Positions 10,896 through 22,107 of a stretch of 64,000 nt of DNA are shown here, one piece after another. The notes under the pieces were generated by a model. The model saw only the letters and a program-made list of their open reading frames with translations, searched no databases and was not told the origin of the DNA. The stretch lies in NCBI RefSeq assembly GCF_040712315.1, contig NC_134021.1, forward strand, positions 27,118,001 to 27,182,000, given 5' to 3'. A program made the translations under genes and the position numbers. Numbering within the stretch: position 1 is the stretch's first letter; every line of letters begins with the position of its first letter. The stretch comes from Castanea sativa (lineage: Eukaryota > Streptophyta > Magnoliopsida > Fagales > Fagaceae).

Positions 10896-11887
10896 TGCTA
10901 GGACATATATGAATGATGTTAGGAACATATATCATTTAGAATTGGTCAATCCTTTGACAAAATGCACTTTACTTGTAATTGGGTAGATCTAAAATGCGTT
11001 TAATACTTCAAGGAACAAGAGTTCAAGTCCAAGTATTGAAGCTATGTAAATCTGTCTAAGAAACAAGTGAAGAAGTGCTAGTTTTTAAAGCTCGACAGCT
11101 AGCTCAATAGATAACATCTATCGTGGTTTAAAAGGCAGTTTAGCCCGATGCTCAACAGCTGCTTGATAGATAAACTATCTATCGATATTTATGAAAATCA
11201 ATTTTTCAAATCTAATTTCATTCTAATCTGTGTGTACATGTTTAGGCTTTCTTTTCTCACAACCCTAAATATATATAAGAATTATTTTAAGGGCTGTCAA
11301 AGGTCGCGCAAGTGTGAGGCAAAGCGTTGTTCATGCAAATTGTGACCAGAGACAGAATTTGCCCTAGTTCATCTTTCTCTTGAAGAAGCTACTGCGTTTG
11401 TACGCCGTTGGGTTTTGTGACCAAGGAGCTTCGTGATCTTCATCGTGTTGATGAGCTGAAGAACTTTGCAGTGAACATCTTTCTCAAGTTGGTGAGTAAG
11501 TCGTGTACTAGGATCCACGCATCGATTAGTTAGTCATGTACTGGGAGCCGTGTCACTATAGAACAAGTCCAATTGTGTATTAGGGTAAGGGTTCAACTAT
11601 AGGTTGGTATAAGGTACTGAGATTCCTTTACTTGTAACTGCTTGTTGTGATAATAGTGGATTCTCAAGAATGGAGACCTTAAAATCACCCAGTAGGGTTT
11701 TTGCCTTGGAGGTTTTATCCATTTGTAAACAAATCACCGTGTCAACTTTATTTTTCGTTGCATATTAACTTAGTTGGTGATTTGTTTGTGCTACCACGCG
11801 TTTTGCATGTTAATTGGATTAATTAATTAACTTGGCTAATTAAATGGTTAATTCATCATAAGGGGTCAATACATTCATGGCCTATCA
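10896..11887 (+). repeat. 5' LTR of the plus-strand copia element
   Basis: Starts TGCTAGGACATATATG and ends CCTATCA (992 bp). It contains CTCGACAGCTAG and GATAGATAAACTATCTATCG motifs near 11092-11185, and TATATATAAG at about 11271 as a possible TATA box. Confidence 0.9.
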
Positions 11888-11889
11888 AG

Positions 11890-11900
11890 TGGTATCAGAG
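11890..11900 (+). promoter_or_regulatory. Primer binding site, initiator tRNA-Met type
   Basis: TGGTATCAGAG two bases after the LTR end; this is the usual copia primer site. Confidence 0.85.
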
Positions 11901-11957
11901 TAGGCACACTCTGATTAAGGTTAATCTTTGTTGTGTGATCGATTGACCCCTGTTGTC

Positions 11958-12860
11958 ATGGATAGAGGACAATCGTTGATTATACCTCCTTTATTTGATG
12001 GCACTAACTATACATACTAGAAAGTACGTATGAGAGTTTTCTTGCAGTCATTAGATGAAAAAGTGTGGCAAGCTGTGGAGATAGGCTTGACCAAGCCAAA
12101 GGAAACGTTGGCCGATTGGGATGATGCTAAGATCAAGGCAGCTAACTTTAACAACAGGGCATTGAATGCTCTATTCAGTGCGGTCACCAAGAAGCTCAGG
12201 GATGTGGAGCTTGAACGAAAAGAAATCTCAACAAAGTTTGATGAAGCTAATCAGACCATTGGAGCACTGAGATTTAAGAATAATTTCTTGGCTAAGAAGA
12301 CCAAAAAGCTTGAAGCGGAGCTATTTCAAGTCAGAACTCAGCTGGAGAGGACTTCAAGTGCAAAGCTTGATGAGATGCTCAGCTTTCAGAAATCTACTTT
12401 TGATCGAATTGGTTTAGGGAATTATTTCTCTTCTCTTAATATTGCTTCCTCTAGTACTACTATTTTTGTTTCTCCTGCTAATAATGTTGAATCTGAGAAC
12501 ACTGATGTCAAAACTGTTTTAACTAGTGAGAACATAGACAAAGGTAAATCTATCTTAGGAGCACCCCCTAAGCTTGTTAAGAAAGAGACTAAAAACCCTA
12601 GGGTTAAGAAGGGCAATACCCAAAAGTCTAAAAAGAAGAAGTAGCATCTCCGTCATTACTGTGGAGCAACCGAACATACTTGACCTAATTGCTATAAGTG
12701 GTTAGCCACTCAACAGAGCAACAATATGATCTCATCGGGAAACCAGAATCAGTATCCATCCTCTCTTGCTCCTCTTGGAGATCTACTCAAAGCCCTCATG
12801 TTCCTTTCAAACTTAAACGGTTTCAATTCTTCCCCTTCACCGTCGGATCAAGGGTTTGCC
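11958..12860 (+). pseudogene. gag: copia gag with in-frame internal deletion
   Basis: The start is the ATG at 11958 (MDRGQSLIIPPLFDGTNY). Codon 21 is TAG (12018-12020) where the family has Trp. The readable frame resumes at Met25 (12030) and runs to 12644. Seen: the UBN2 start (WQAVEIGLTKPKETLADWDD, NFNNRALNALFSAVT), then a direct jump to a coiled-coil region (KKLRDVELERKEIS...) that normally lies well downstream, so the middle of gag has been lost in frame. After a stop at 12644 the frame continues with a degraded knuckle (HYCGATEHT, stop, PNCYKW) and a further conserved tail to about 12860 (VWKEKG). Compared with the other copia gag at 4932-6099, this one lacks the acidic region and that knuckle but keeps the later segment. 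Confidence 0.8.
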
Positions 12861-13970
12861 AAATAGAAAGGTTCTTCCAAGGTGTGGAAGGAAAAAGGCT
12901 TGAAGTAATTTTTGTCACTTTTCTCTCTCTCCCTCTATTTTTTTGATTGCATTACTTGCGTTGTGTGTTTTGCTTTCTTGTTTTGAGTCAGTATAATTTT
13001 ATACTTTGCTTTGTTTTCAGTTTTGCTTTATTTTATTTGTCATAAAAAATTAAAAAAAAATTGAAAAATCAGAAAAACACAAAAACAGTGTGTGTTTGTA
13101 TACATTCGTACTTGTGTACCTTGGATGGCCATTGAAACAAAGTTTTCTAAACTTTGTATATTTTGTAGCTTAGATGAGCATCTCTATGCACAACTAAGCA
13201 AGTGAGTTTTGTGGCTCATGTTTGGGATGAGTAAGATTAAGTAATCTCTTGAACTTAACACTCGTATCACTCTTTTTGACGAGTATGACTAGAAAATCAT
13301 AAGAGAAAGGTATAAATAACCATCTCACCACTATTGCCCGCCAATCATGAAATGACATTTGTATGCTTCAACATAGCAAAAGTGCAATGTCAAAAGCTTA
13401 GCATCATTGGGTAATTCTTTTCTCTCTCTTATATGCCCATGCATGATATGCTTAACAAAAGAAAATATGCAAAGAAAAATGAAAGCAAAAATAATCAAAA
13501 TGATTTATATACGATTGCAAGCGTGTATTCTAAGAGATGTGGGAGTTATAGGATGTACCTCGAAGGTGATAGTCCCCATTAAACAATTATGATTGTGTGT
13601 GAGTTAAAGTGATTTTCTCATATCTCAAATTGTCATAACATGTAGAAACTTGTGCAATCTTGCGATGTTTTTCACATACAACACGCAATATTCTTTGCTA
13701 CTTTTGATACATGTGCAGGTACAATGTGATTTGGCCATCACAATGAATACATGTGTTAATGTATGCTCACTAAACTATCTTGACTTGTTTTTTAAATATA
13801 AAATTGGTTAGACTTGTTTAGTGTGTGCGTGTGTTTTGGATTTATATGCTTGACATTTTTCTTGTTGAGAGATGTTTTTGAAAGCTTAAAATGCTGTTTG
13901 GATCCTTGGTTGAGTAGCATGTTTGATTGCATTCATGTATATTTTTTTCTCTTCCTGAAAAACTTTTTTT
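12861..13970 (+). mobile_element. Non-coding spacer of the plus-strand copia element
   Basis: Occupies the place where pol would be expected, but holds no RT, integrase or RNase H motif in any frame I read. It is T-rich, with short open frames (12698-12946, 13407-13592) that overlap gag or look random. Confidence 0.5.
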
Positions 13971-13975
13971 GAGCA

Positions 13976-14275
13976 ATCTCGATAGCTATTGGGCACCTCT
14001 CGACAGCTAGTCTATCTATTGAGCCTCTTGAGCTTCCTTTCTCGATAGTTGCTATCGCAATTTCAATCCATTGAAGTGTTTGTGAATTTATCTCGATAGC
14101 TTCTCGACAGCTTCTCGATCCATCAAGAAAGTTTTTGTATACTCGATAGCTTCTCGATCCATTGAGGTTCTTTTGCTGTGGACACCTCTCGATAGCTCCT
14201 CGATAGCTCTATCCATCGAGTTTTAAATCTCGACACCTCTCGATACCTCTCAATCCATCGAGAATTGTGGATTCC
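13976..14275. repeat. Array of CTCGATAGCT / CCATCGAG motifs
   Basis: More than a dozen copies of CTCGATAGCT, CTCGACAGCT or CTCGATACCT, with reverse-oriented ATCCATCGAG, are packed into 300 bp. The same motif is scattered in the LTRs of both copia elements (7038-7160, 11092-11185, 16745-16832). The array lies about 540 bp upstream of the env-like ORF. Confidence 0.8.
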
Positions 14276-14813
14276 TATATAAAGCTTTAGCGCGATTTCT
14301 CACTTATTCTTCTCGATCTCTCTCGACTCTTTCTGACTCCTCACCTTCCCAAACACCCTCCTCTCACTCTAAACCTCTTCCCCACTCAATCTTCGACCTC
14401 AAGATCAATTTCTTCCTCTGGTATGATTCTATTTCTCTCATTTAATCATGCATTTCATCCTTTTGACCTAACTTTTGGGGTTTTTGAAAGATTTCGGGAT
14501 TTTTCAAAATTAATGAGGTTTTTGTAAAATTTTTGGGATGGATTTTGTTCAAATGATCTTAAAATGTTCATGCATTGCATCACATTTGCATTTTAACAAT
14601 GATTCATGCATTTTAGATGTGTGTCTACTTTGTTGCAAGCATGTGTGCTGGTAGGTTTGGATAGGGCTGAGCCCATGATGTTTTTATTGTTACATGTCAT
14701 ATGTTCATGCATTTTTCATGCATACATACTTTCTTTTTCTATCTTTTGATATTAATTGTGTTGGTACTCTTTTGTTTGTCTCACTCTCTCTCCTTCTTTT
14801 GGTTAGTTGCTCT

Positions 14814-15991
14814 ATGGCACCTAAATGGAAATCTACTCCGTCCCGGAACCCTCTTCGTTTCGGAGCATCTACTTCTGATTCTACCCCCTTACATGTCAGG
14901 TTTTGTGATGATAAAGCCCATAAGGACTTTTCGGAGAACTTCCCTCAACGAGGCATTCATTCAGAACGCCAAGTTATCTAATCGGACTTTTCCGATACTA
15001 ACCTTCCTACTGTCATCTACAGTAAGGGTTGGGAGTCACTTTGTGACATGCCGGTCACTTGTCCCTCCGTGATCATATAGGAGTTTTACTCTAATATACA
15101 CAGATTTGACTACATTGTACCTCATTTCATCAGTCGCGTTCAAGGTACACGCATTGTAGTTACTCCGGATCTTATATTCGAGGTGCTACACGTACCAAGG
15201 GTAGCGCATCCTAACTACCCCAGTTATGATCGTCTTAAGACTGTGTCTAAAGACGAGCCCATGTTTCTATTTTGTGGGACACCTTCATCTTGGGGTGGTC
15301 GTCAAAACACCCATTGCTTAACCTTTGCTAAAGGTCTAAGGTTTCTTAACATGGTGATGACATTCGTTTTCCATCCATTATCTCACTATAACTCTATCAC
15401 AAAGCCTCGTGCTCAATTGTTGTTATCCCCCCTAGAGGATCTTTCTATTGATTTTCCCACTCACTTCACACTCTTCCTTATAGATGTCTATAGGCATACG
15501 ACAACCCGTGATAAGCTTATATTTCCTTTGGCTATCACGAGGATCATTCGCCACTTCTCTGTCTCCTATCCCAAGTTAGACCACTTCTTCGTCATGTGTT
15601 CCATAAATGCGGCGACCATTCAACGGAGTGAGGCTCGGCTTCGACCAAAGCGGCCACAGACTGAGACGACGACTCCTCCGGCTTCTTCAGCTCCATCCAC
15701 ATCTACTCCTTCTTCTTCAACGAATGGTGTGACCCTCGAGGCAATTATGGCACAGCTTCAGCGCATGGATGCTCACCTTGACACTCTCAGTGATGAGTTG
15801 TGTTAGGTGAACACCCGTGTCGGTCATATTGCAGGACGATAGGCTCGCCTTGGTGGCTTTGTAGAGTCTCCTTCTCCTTCTCCAAAGGCATCTGAGGACG
15901 AGGATGATGATGGTGACTCTGATGGTGGTGATGTTGATGAGGATGATGGTGTTATCTCTTCCAGTGACAAGGAGATGACTGCTTTTCAGTG
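14814..15991 (+). pseudogene. env-like ORF remnant of SIRE-type copia element ('putative plant transposon protein' family)
   Basis: Starts at the ATG near 14814 (MAPKWKSTPSRNPLRFGAST). A first frame runs to 14981. A second, from about 14990 to 15180 with stops, leads into 15183-15806, which reads LHVPRVAHPNYPSYDRL and later DVYRHTTTRDKLIFPLAITR. It ends in a Ser/Thr/Pro-rich linker, a short coiled segment (QLQRMDAHLDTLSDELC) and, past a stop at 15806, an acidic tail to about 15991. This resembles the third ORF found between pol and the 3' LTR of SIRE-like elements. No membrane span is evident. At least three disruptions make it a pseudogene. Its position just before the 3' LTR supports the call. 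The family name is from memory. Confidence 0.65.
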
Positions 15992-16539
15992 ACTTACCCT
16001 TTGTCATTTGTGACAAAAGGGGAAGTAGTTTTGGGTATGAAAGTAGTCATGTACTTAGCGGGAGAGTTATTATAGGAGATATTTTTGTTAGGGGGAGTGT
16101 TTTTATCTTTAAGGGATGTAGTGAGGACTTTTCGTATCTTTTCTTTTCTTTCTTTTTAGATACATTGTTCTTACATTGTGATAGCAAACCTTGTACTCAT
16201 TATTGATATATATATATATATATATTGAGGTTGTTATTACAATTTCACCTATCTCTTCATGTGTTGTTTCTTTTCTTTCTTTATGCACATGCTTCTTGTT
16301 ACTTATATGCAATCTTTTATTTCTGCTTCATACTAAGATGCCGTGATGAGTTTTGTTTAAAGTGTTTCAAAAATATAGGTTGTCAAAGTCTTTCTTGCCA
16401 TGAACTCTCTTCTTGCAAAGTTTTTCAAGAGTTTGTGTTAGGATAGATTTTATTGTATTCAACAAGTGAGTATGAGTTGAGTGATTTATGACTTCTCTCA
16501 TATGTTCATTTTTTTGTTGTGGTTTTGTCACGGATTGCC

Positions 16540-16550
16540 AAAGGGAGAAA
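16540..16550 (+). promoter_or_regulatory. Polypurine tract
   Basis: AAAGGGAGAAA ends one base before the 3' LTR start TGTTAGGAC, as a plus-strand primer should. Confidence 0.8.
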
Positions 16551-16551
16551 T

Positions 16552-17521
16552 TGTTAGGACATATGTGAATGATGTTAGGAACATATGTCATTTAGAATTG
16601 GCTAATCTTTTGACAAAATGCACTTTACTTGTAATTGGGTAGATCTAGGATGTGTTTAATACTTTAAGGAACAAGAGTTCAAGTCTAAGTATTAAAGCTA
16701 TACAAATCTATCTAAGAAACGAGTGAAGAAGTGCTGGTTTTTAAAGCTCGATAGCTAGCTCAATAGATAGCATCTATCAAGGTTTAAAAGGCAGTTTAGC
16801 CCGATGCTCGATAGATAACCTCTCTATCGAGATTTATAAAAATCAATTTTTCATATTTGATTTCACTCTAATCCGTGTGTACATGTTTAGGCTTTCTTTT
16901 CTCACAACCCTAAATATATATAAGGATTATTTTAAGGGCCGTTAAAGGTTGCGCAAGTGTGAGGCAAAGTGTTGTTCATGCAAATTGTGACCGTAGACAG
17001 AATTTACCCTAATTTATCTTTCTTTTGAAGAAGTTGTTGCGTTTGTACGCCATTGAGTTTTGTGACCAAGGAGCTTCGTGATCTTCATCGTGTTGATGAA
17101 GTGAAGAACTTTGCAGCCAACATCTTTCTCAAGTTGGTGAGTAAGTCACGTACTAGGATCTACGCATCGATTAGTTAGTCACGTACTAGGAGCCGTGCAT
17201 TGAAAAGGAGAGATTGTCACTATAGAACAAGTTCAATTGTGTATTGGGGTAAGGGTTCAACTGTAGGTTGGTATAAGGTATTAGGATTCCTTTACTCTCG
17301 AGAGTGGTGACCTTAAAATCACCCGGTGAGGTTTTTGCCATGGAGGTTTTCCCCATTCGTGAACAAATCACCATGTTAACTTTATTTTCCGTTGCATATT
17401 AACTTAGTTAGTGATTTGTTTGTGCTACCACGCGTTTTGCATATTAATTTGATTAATTAATTAACTTGGCTAGTTAATTGATTAATTCATCACAAGGGGT
17501 CAATACATTCTTGCCCTATCA
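16552..17521 (+). repeat. 3' LTR of the plus-strand copia element
   Basis: 970 bp, TGTTAGGAC...CCTATCA, collinear with 10896-11887. Near 17197-17215 it carries about 19 extra bases (CATTGAAAAGGAGAGATTG) absent from the 5' LTR. It lacks a block of about 40 bases present there around 11636-11677. Confidence 0.9.
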
Positions 17522-17561
17522 AGAAATATACCGATGTCACAGGAATGTCAGCTAGACAACC

Positions 17562-18882
17562 CTACAATTGAGCTTGAACAAATTCCAAATAATCTCCTGG
17601 TGTTCTCGAGACAACATGACCAGCTTGAGCACGAGCAATTTCTTCATTAGCTAGAAGGTCAGCCAACCGGATGGAGGGACAAAGAGGGACCGGGATTGTT
17701 GTAGAAGGGTACACATGTTCAACCTGAGGCAACACTCGGTCACCAAGATACCAATACCTCCCATGGCCACACTCAAACAACACTTGACAACCATTCAGCT
17801 CATGAGCCCATTCACACTCTGCATATTCCTCACATCCAAGCCATGGATCCAAAGACATCAGAAAATCACATAGAACCCGAAACCTAAAAAAATCAAACCA
17901 CAATCAAACACGAAAAAATTCTAACTAGACACAAAACCCCACACAAAAAAGAGAAACTCACATCCGCAATAGTTAAGTTGTCAATCACCATACGCCAAAC
18001 GTGCAAAAGAACGTTTGGAAGGCATTGACAAATGATACTTCGGCAGCCAACGAAGAAACCTCGGATACATGTCACAAAAACATCTTCTAAAACTTAAGGA
18101 CCAACCCCAAAATATTCATATATCCAAACCTGAAAAAAAAAAATTTAATTTATAAAAAATAAATAAATAAATAACCAACGTACATCATCAGTGGCACAAC
18201 AACCAAAATGACTTTCCAAAACCCACACATAGCAAAAAATTTAAAACCTCACCTACCAAACAAATGGTGCACCTCCTAAGCTTGAGAGACTACACCAAGA
18301 AAGTTGAGTCATGAAATGCAAGAGGGTTGCATAAGCCTTGCCACCCAAATCATAATTTTTGATCTGCTCAATGTCCCTCAAACATCACAAATAGCGCAAG
18401 CTCACTATACTACCCAAGTCTAGACATAAGAAAGTTCCAATGAAAAGAAGCATGAACATACAAGTACCAGTTGCTACAGTCTTACAGTGCTCAATATTTT
18501 CATATAACCATATCAAGGAGGCATTCTTACTCTTCAGTTTTGAAGGCATCACACCTAAAAGATTTTTAATCTCTTTTGAAGTGAGGAAATCATTGACTTT
18601 GATTTTCTTGCCACCCAATCTTAAGCCAATAATGGCTAAAAAATCATAAGGTGTCAACATCACTTCACCAATGCCTGGAAAATGGAAAGTGCAAGTAGTG
18701 TCCCGAAACCACTTTGACAAGGCAAGAAGTAACTGGAGATTCTTGTACTCATGAGTATCATGATTCAGTAAGGCTTGGAAAAAAGTCAAGAAGTCAGCTT
18801 CACCAATGACGTTCCTAATATCTAGAGACAATATTTCCCATATGCCTTTCAACATCTAGAGGCTACCTCAACTCTTGAGGTT
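17562..18882 (-). pseudogene. Plant mobile domain (PMD) gene antisense to Tat element A
   Basis: Three exon-like blocks on the minus strand: 18882-18253 (after an acceptor TTTTGTAG), 18129-17962 and 17883-17562, separated by short introns with GT...AG ends. Block 1 reads WFRDTTCTFHFPGIGEVMLT and PYDFLAIIGLRLGG, then IWLYENIEHCKTVATGTCMF. Block 2 reads WIYEYFGVGP and VWRMVIDNLTIAD. Block 3 has ECAHEL-type and ECGHGRYWYLGDRVLPQVEH motifs. This order matches plant PMD (aminotransferase-like, MAIN/MAIL-related) proteins. Stops lie in blocks 1 and 2 (TGA after RYL; VGP followed by TAA), so it is dead. The coding tail continues across the copia insertion into 10895 and leftwards. Compared with the copy in element B it lacks the first coding exon. 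PMD is known to occur in Ty3/gypsy and Mutator elements; function here is unknown. Confidence 0.75.
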
Positions 18883-18889
18883 CTACAAA

Positions 18890-19985
18890 ACAAAGTTGGC
18901 AAATCATCGACATGTCCAACAAAAATTTTTCATGTCCAAAACTACATATCCAACAAAAAACACCATGTCCTAAAATACTCATTACCAAAAATATTCTCCA
19001 ATACCCAACCAACCAAAAATTTCATGTCAAGCAAAAATTTTCCATGTCCAACAAAAATTTTCTATGTACAAAAATTTTCCATGTCCAAAATTCTCCAATG
19101 TCAAACAAAATTTTCTCCATGTTCAAAAAAAAATCCATTTCCAACACAAACAAACAAAAAAAAAAATACCACCACAAAAGTTTTCCATACCCATACCCAT
19201 AAAAATTCTCATACTCATGAAATAAGACTTACACATTCCAACAAAATTTCCGCATTCATCAAAAATGAATTTGTTCAACCAAGCCTACACATCAAATTAT
19301 CAAGACTTCAATGCCCACAAAATTCAAGTCAAAATTCATTCAAAAATACCACAAGTTACAAACATTGCCAAAATTCATGAATCATCAACATTGTCCAAAT
19401 TTCACCATGACAAAAAGCTCAACAATTCAAAAATGCTCAAGGCCAAGAAAAAAGAGTAAAAAGAAGGGAAGAGCAAAAAAAAAAAAGACAAAAGAGATGG
19501 GGGGCCAAAAAATTCACCCCCCCTCCCCCTCCCCCTCCCCCTCTTTTAGTCACCTGAGTTGCCGAGTCAACTCAAGTTTGACTAAGTTGACTCAGTCAAC
19601 TCTCAAAAAAAATTTGCTTTGTTCTTTTCTTTAAGAAAATGAAAAAATAAAAAATGAATGAAAAAGAAAAAATGTTTTCAAGGACAGATGACATGAATTT
19701 CAAGAAAAGTTCAATTTTGAAGGAGAAAAAAATAAATTTCAAGGATGGTCAAGAATGAAGATGTCATTTTTCAAAAAAAAATGAGGAAGAAAGTTTCAAA
19801 TTCTAAGTTCCAAATTTCAAAAGAAAAAAAAAATCTTTTTCAGAAGGACTACAAAAATCAATTAAGGTTTTCTTTTCAAAAGAGAAAATTCAAATCAAGA
19901 AACAAATGAAGACCACACATCTCAAAACAATGGAACAACAAAGCACTCATCATCTAAAATCAAATTCCAAATCTTGATCTTTTGC
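18890..19985 (-). mobile_element. Intron and upstream region of the antisense PMD gene
   Basis: Reverse-complement homology with 34010-35215 in element B: shared blocks include the CTCCCCCTCCCC or poly-G tract next to AATTTTGGCCCC and GAGTTGACTNAGTCAACT, and the intron phrase GATGAATGCGGAAATTTTG. The part matching the first exon of copy B (34374-34514) is missing here. The tract 18905-19150 repeats CATGTCCAACAAAAATTTTC several times. Confidence 0.6.
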
Positions 19986-19989
19986 AGGT

Positions 19990-20880
19990 AAAGTCATAGG
20001 TTTTGAAGTAGAGAAGCCCCTTGGCTACCTTCCATCAAGATCGAGGTAGAGAAGCCCCTTGGTTGCCACAATTCAAGATTGAGATAGAGAAGCCTTTCAA
20101 TCGTCCCAGGTTCCGAAATAGAGAAACCCCGTGGTTACCTTTCATCAAGATCGAGGTAGAGAAGCCCTATGGTTCCCATAATTCAAGATTAAGATAGAGA
20201 AGCCCCTCAATTGTCCCAGGTTCCAAGGTAAAGAAGCCCTTTTGTTACTTTTTCATCAAGATCGAGGTAGAGAAGCCCCTTGGTCGCCATAATTGAAGGT
20301 TGAGATAATGAAGCCTCTCAATCGCCCCAGGTTCCAAGGTAGAGAAACCCCTTGGTTACCTTCCATCAAAATTGAGGTAGAGAAGCCCATTGGTCACCAC
20401 AATTCAAGGTTGAGATAGAGAAGCCTCTCAATCGCCCTGGGTTCCAAGGTAGAGAAGCCCCTTGGTTACCTTCCATCAAGAACGAGGTAGAGAAGCCCCT
20501 TGGTCACCACAGCTCAAGATTAAGATAGAGAAGCCTCTCAATCGCCATGGGTTCCAAGGTAGAGAAGCCCCTTGGTTATCTTCCATCAAGATCGAGGTAG
20601 GGAAGCCCCTTAGTTGCCACAGTTCAAGGTTGAGATAGAGAAGCCTCTCAATCGCCCCATGTTCCAAGGTAGAGAAGCCCCTTAGTTACCTTCCATCAAG
20701 ATCAAGGTAGAGAAGCCCCTTGGTTGCCACAATTCAAGGTTGAGATAGAGAAGCCTCTCAATCGCCCAGGTTCCAAGGTAAAGAAGCCCCTTAGTTACCT
20801 TCCATCAAGATCGAAGTAGAGACGCCCCTTGGTCGCCACAATTCAAGGTTGAGATAAAGAAGCCTCTCAATCGCCCTACA
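19990..20880. repeat. Tandem array, about eight units of 110 bp (three 37-bp subunits)
   Basis: Each 110-bp unit consists of three related parts, each containing TAGAGAAGCC: one followed by TTGGTTACCTTCCATCAAG, one by TTGGTCGCCACAATTCAAG, and one ending CTCTCAATCGCCCCAGGTTC. Spacing between equivalent AAGGTAGAG points is 110-111 bp (20225, 20336, 20446). The array lies upstream of the antisense PMD gene, the same place as the 40-bp array of element B, but its sequence differs. Tandem arrays near the 3' end are typical of Ogre/Tat elements. Confidence 0.9.
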
Positions 20881-21313
20881 TAGTGGCTACAATTAAGATG
20901 CCTATTTCCAAGGTGAAATTACCCTTTTACCCTCCATGTGAGGGTAAAAGTATTGAAATAACCCTTTTGCCAAGCTAGTATCTGCTACAAATCGTTTTGG
21001 AAACTCCAAGTAAGAGTATTGAATTGCATGAAAATTTATTAGAATTATGAAAATGTAAAGATGTTTGCAGTGGAATAAAATCCTATTACTTTCATAGGAA
21101 AAGAAGGCTCGCTACATATCAAGTAGAATTTGACAATGGACTATGTCTGCCAAGTTATTTTTAGCCAATTCAACTAGCTACTACATATATGGGATTCAAC
21201 AAGTGACATCCTAATTTTGAAATTTTATGGAGATTATTTTGTTAACAGTAAACAGTATTGCAGATACTAGCTTGTGTCCATTTTTGATATTTTGGACAAT
21301 AACAAAACATAGA

Positions 21314-21363
<50 letters not shown>

Positions 21364-22107
21364 ACCTTCTGCCATTGGACCTCAAGTCGCTGTCTACAAA
21401 TTATGTTTTAGCTAAGAGAGTTTGGGACTAGGGATAGAGATGAGTGGGAGATTGTGAGACAAGAATTTTAATTTTTTTCCTCCAAGCCCAATATCACGTG
21501 AGAACAACAATTTAGTTTTTTTTTTTTTAATTTGATGTGGCTGCACACTTGACAATTGATGTGGCAAATAAATTAATTTTTTATTATTCTATTTGACACA
21601 TCAGACTTTTCCATCCAAGGGATAACGGCAATGACCAAAATGGCACGGTATTGTAAGGTTAAAGATCAAATTGATACAATTGAAAGGTTGATTATCAAAT
21701 TGACATATGATATAAACAATAGGGACAATTTATGTAGTTTACCCAAAAATTATTTTTAATTTAATATGCTTTAGAATCTCATTTGATCAAAATTCAAGAC
21801 AATGATATAGCTCAAGATGATTCCTATAGATAATCATGATTTTTTGAATAAATAGATAATTTTTCTATAAAGAAGTTTAGCTTCAAACCAGTTTGGATGA
21901 ATCTTCCTCTGACCCAATATCCACCTAACATATTTATTATTTAATTTTCTAAACATATTTAATTTTCTATTATAAATTTAATTTTATAATGTACAATGCC
22001 AACTATCCGAGATTTAGGGATCACCCAAGTCAAACCAACAGCATACCCGTGGGTTGGGGTTAATGACAACTACTAAACTTAATATGTTGGGATTATAAAT
22101 CAAGATT
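20881..22107. other. Intergenic DNA; (GA)20 microsatellite and a short hairpin
   Basis: At about 20927-20951 CTTTTACCCTC and GAGGGTAAAAG form an inverted repeat. A (GA)20 run occupies 21321-21360. The phrase AATAGGGACAATTTATGTAGTTTACCC (ending near 21746) resembles end regions of dispersed plant repeats. No 3' LTR for element A is seen after its array, so that end appears lost. Confidence 0.6.

Larger units (their letters stand above)
10896..17521 (+). mobile_element. Ty1/copia SIRE-like element, complete ends, no pol
   Basis: Flanked by perfect AGAAA duplications (10891-10895 and 17522-17526). Layout: 5' LTR 10896-11887, primer site TGGTATCAGAG 11890-11900, gag from 11958, a long non-coding spacer, an array of CTCGATAGCT motifs (13976-14275), an env-like ORF remnant (14814-15991), polypurine tract AAAGGGAGAAA (16540-16550) and 3' LTR 16552-17521. 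Protease, integrase, RT and RNase H are missing. The two LTRs agree at roughly nine bases in ten by eye and differ by a few indels, so the insertion is not recent. It interrupts the antisense PMD gene of Tat element A. Confidence 0.92.

Noticed and set aside
16206..16224. TATA box of a gene in the (TA)n tract
   Set aside because: A simple TA microsatellite inside the copia element just after the env-like remnant; no gene follows before the LTR.
19024..19634. Overlapping plus-strand frames rich in Ser/Lys/Pro
   Set aside because: They lie in the intron and upstream part of the antisense PMD gene, in low-complexity A- and C-rich DNA.
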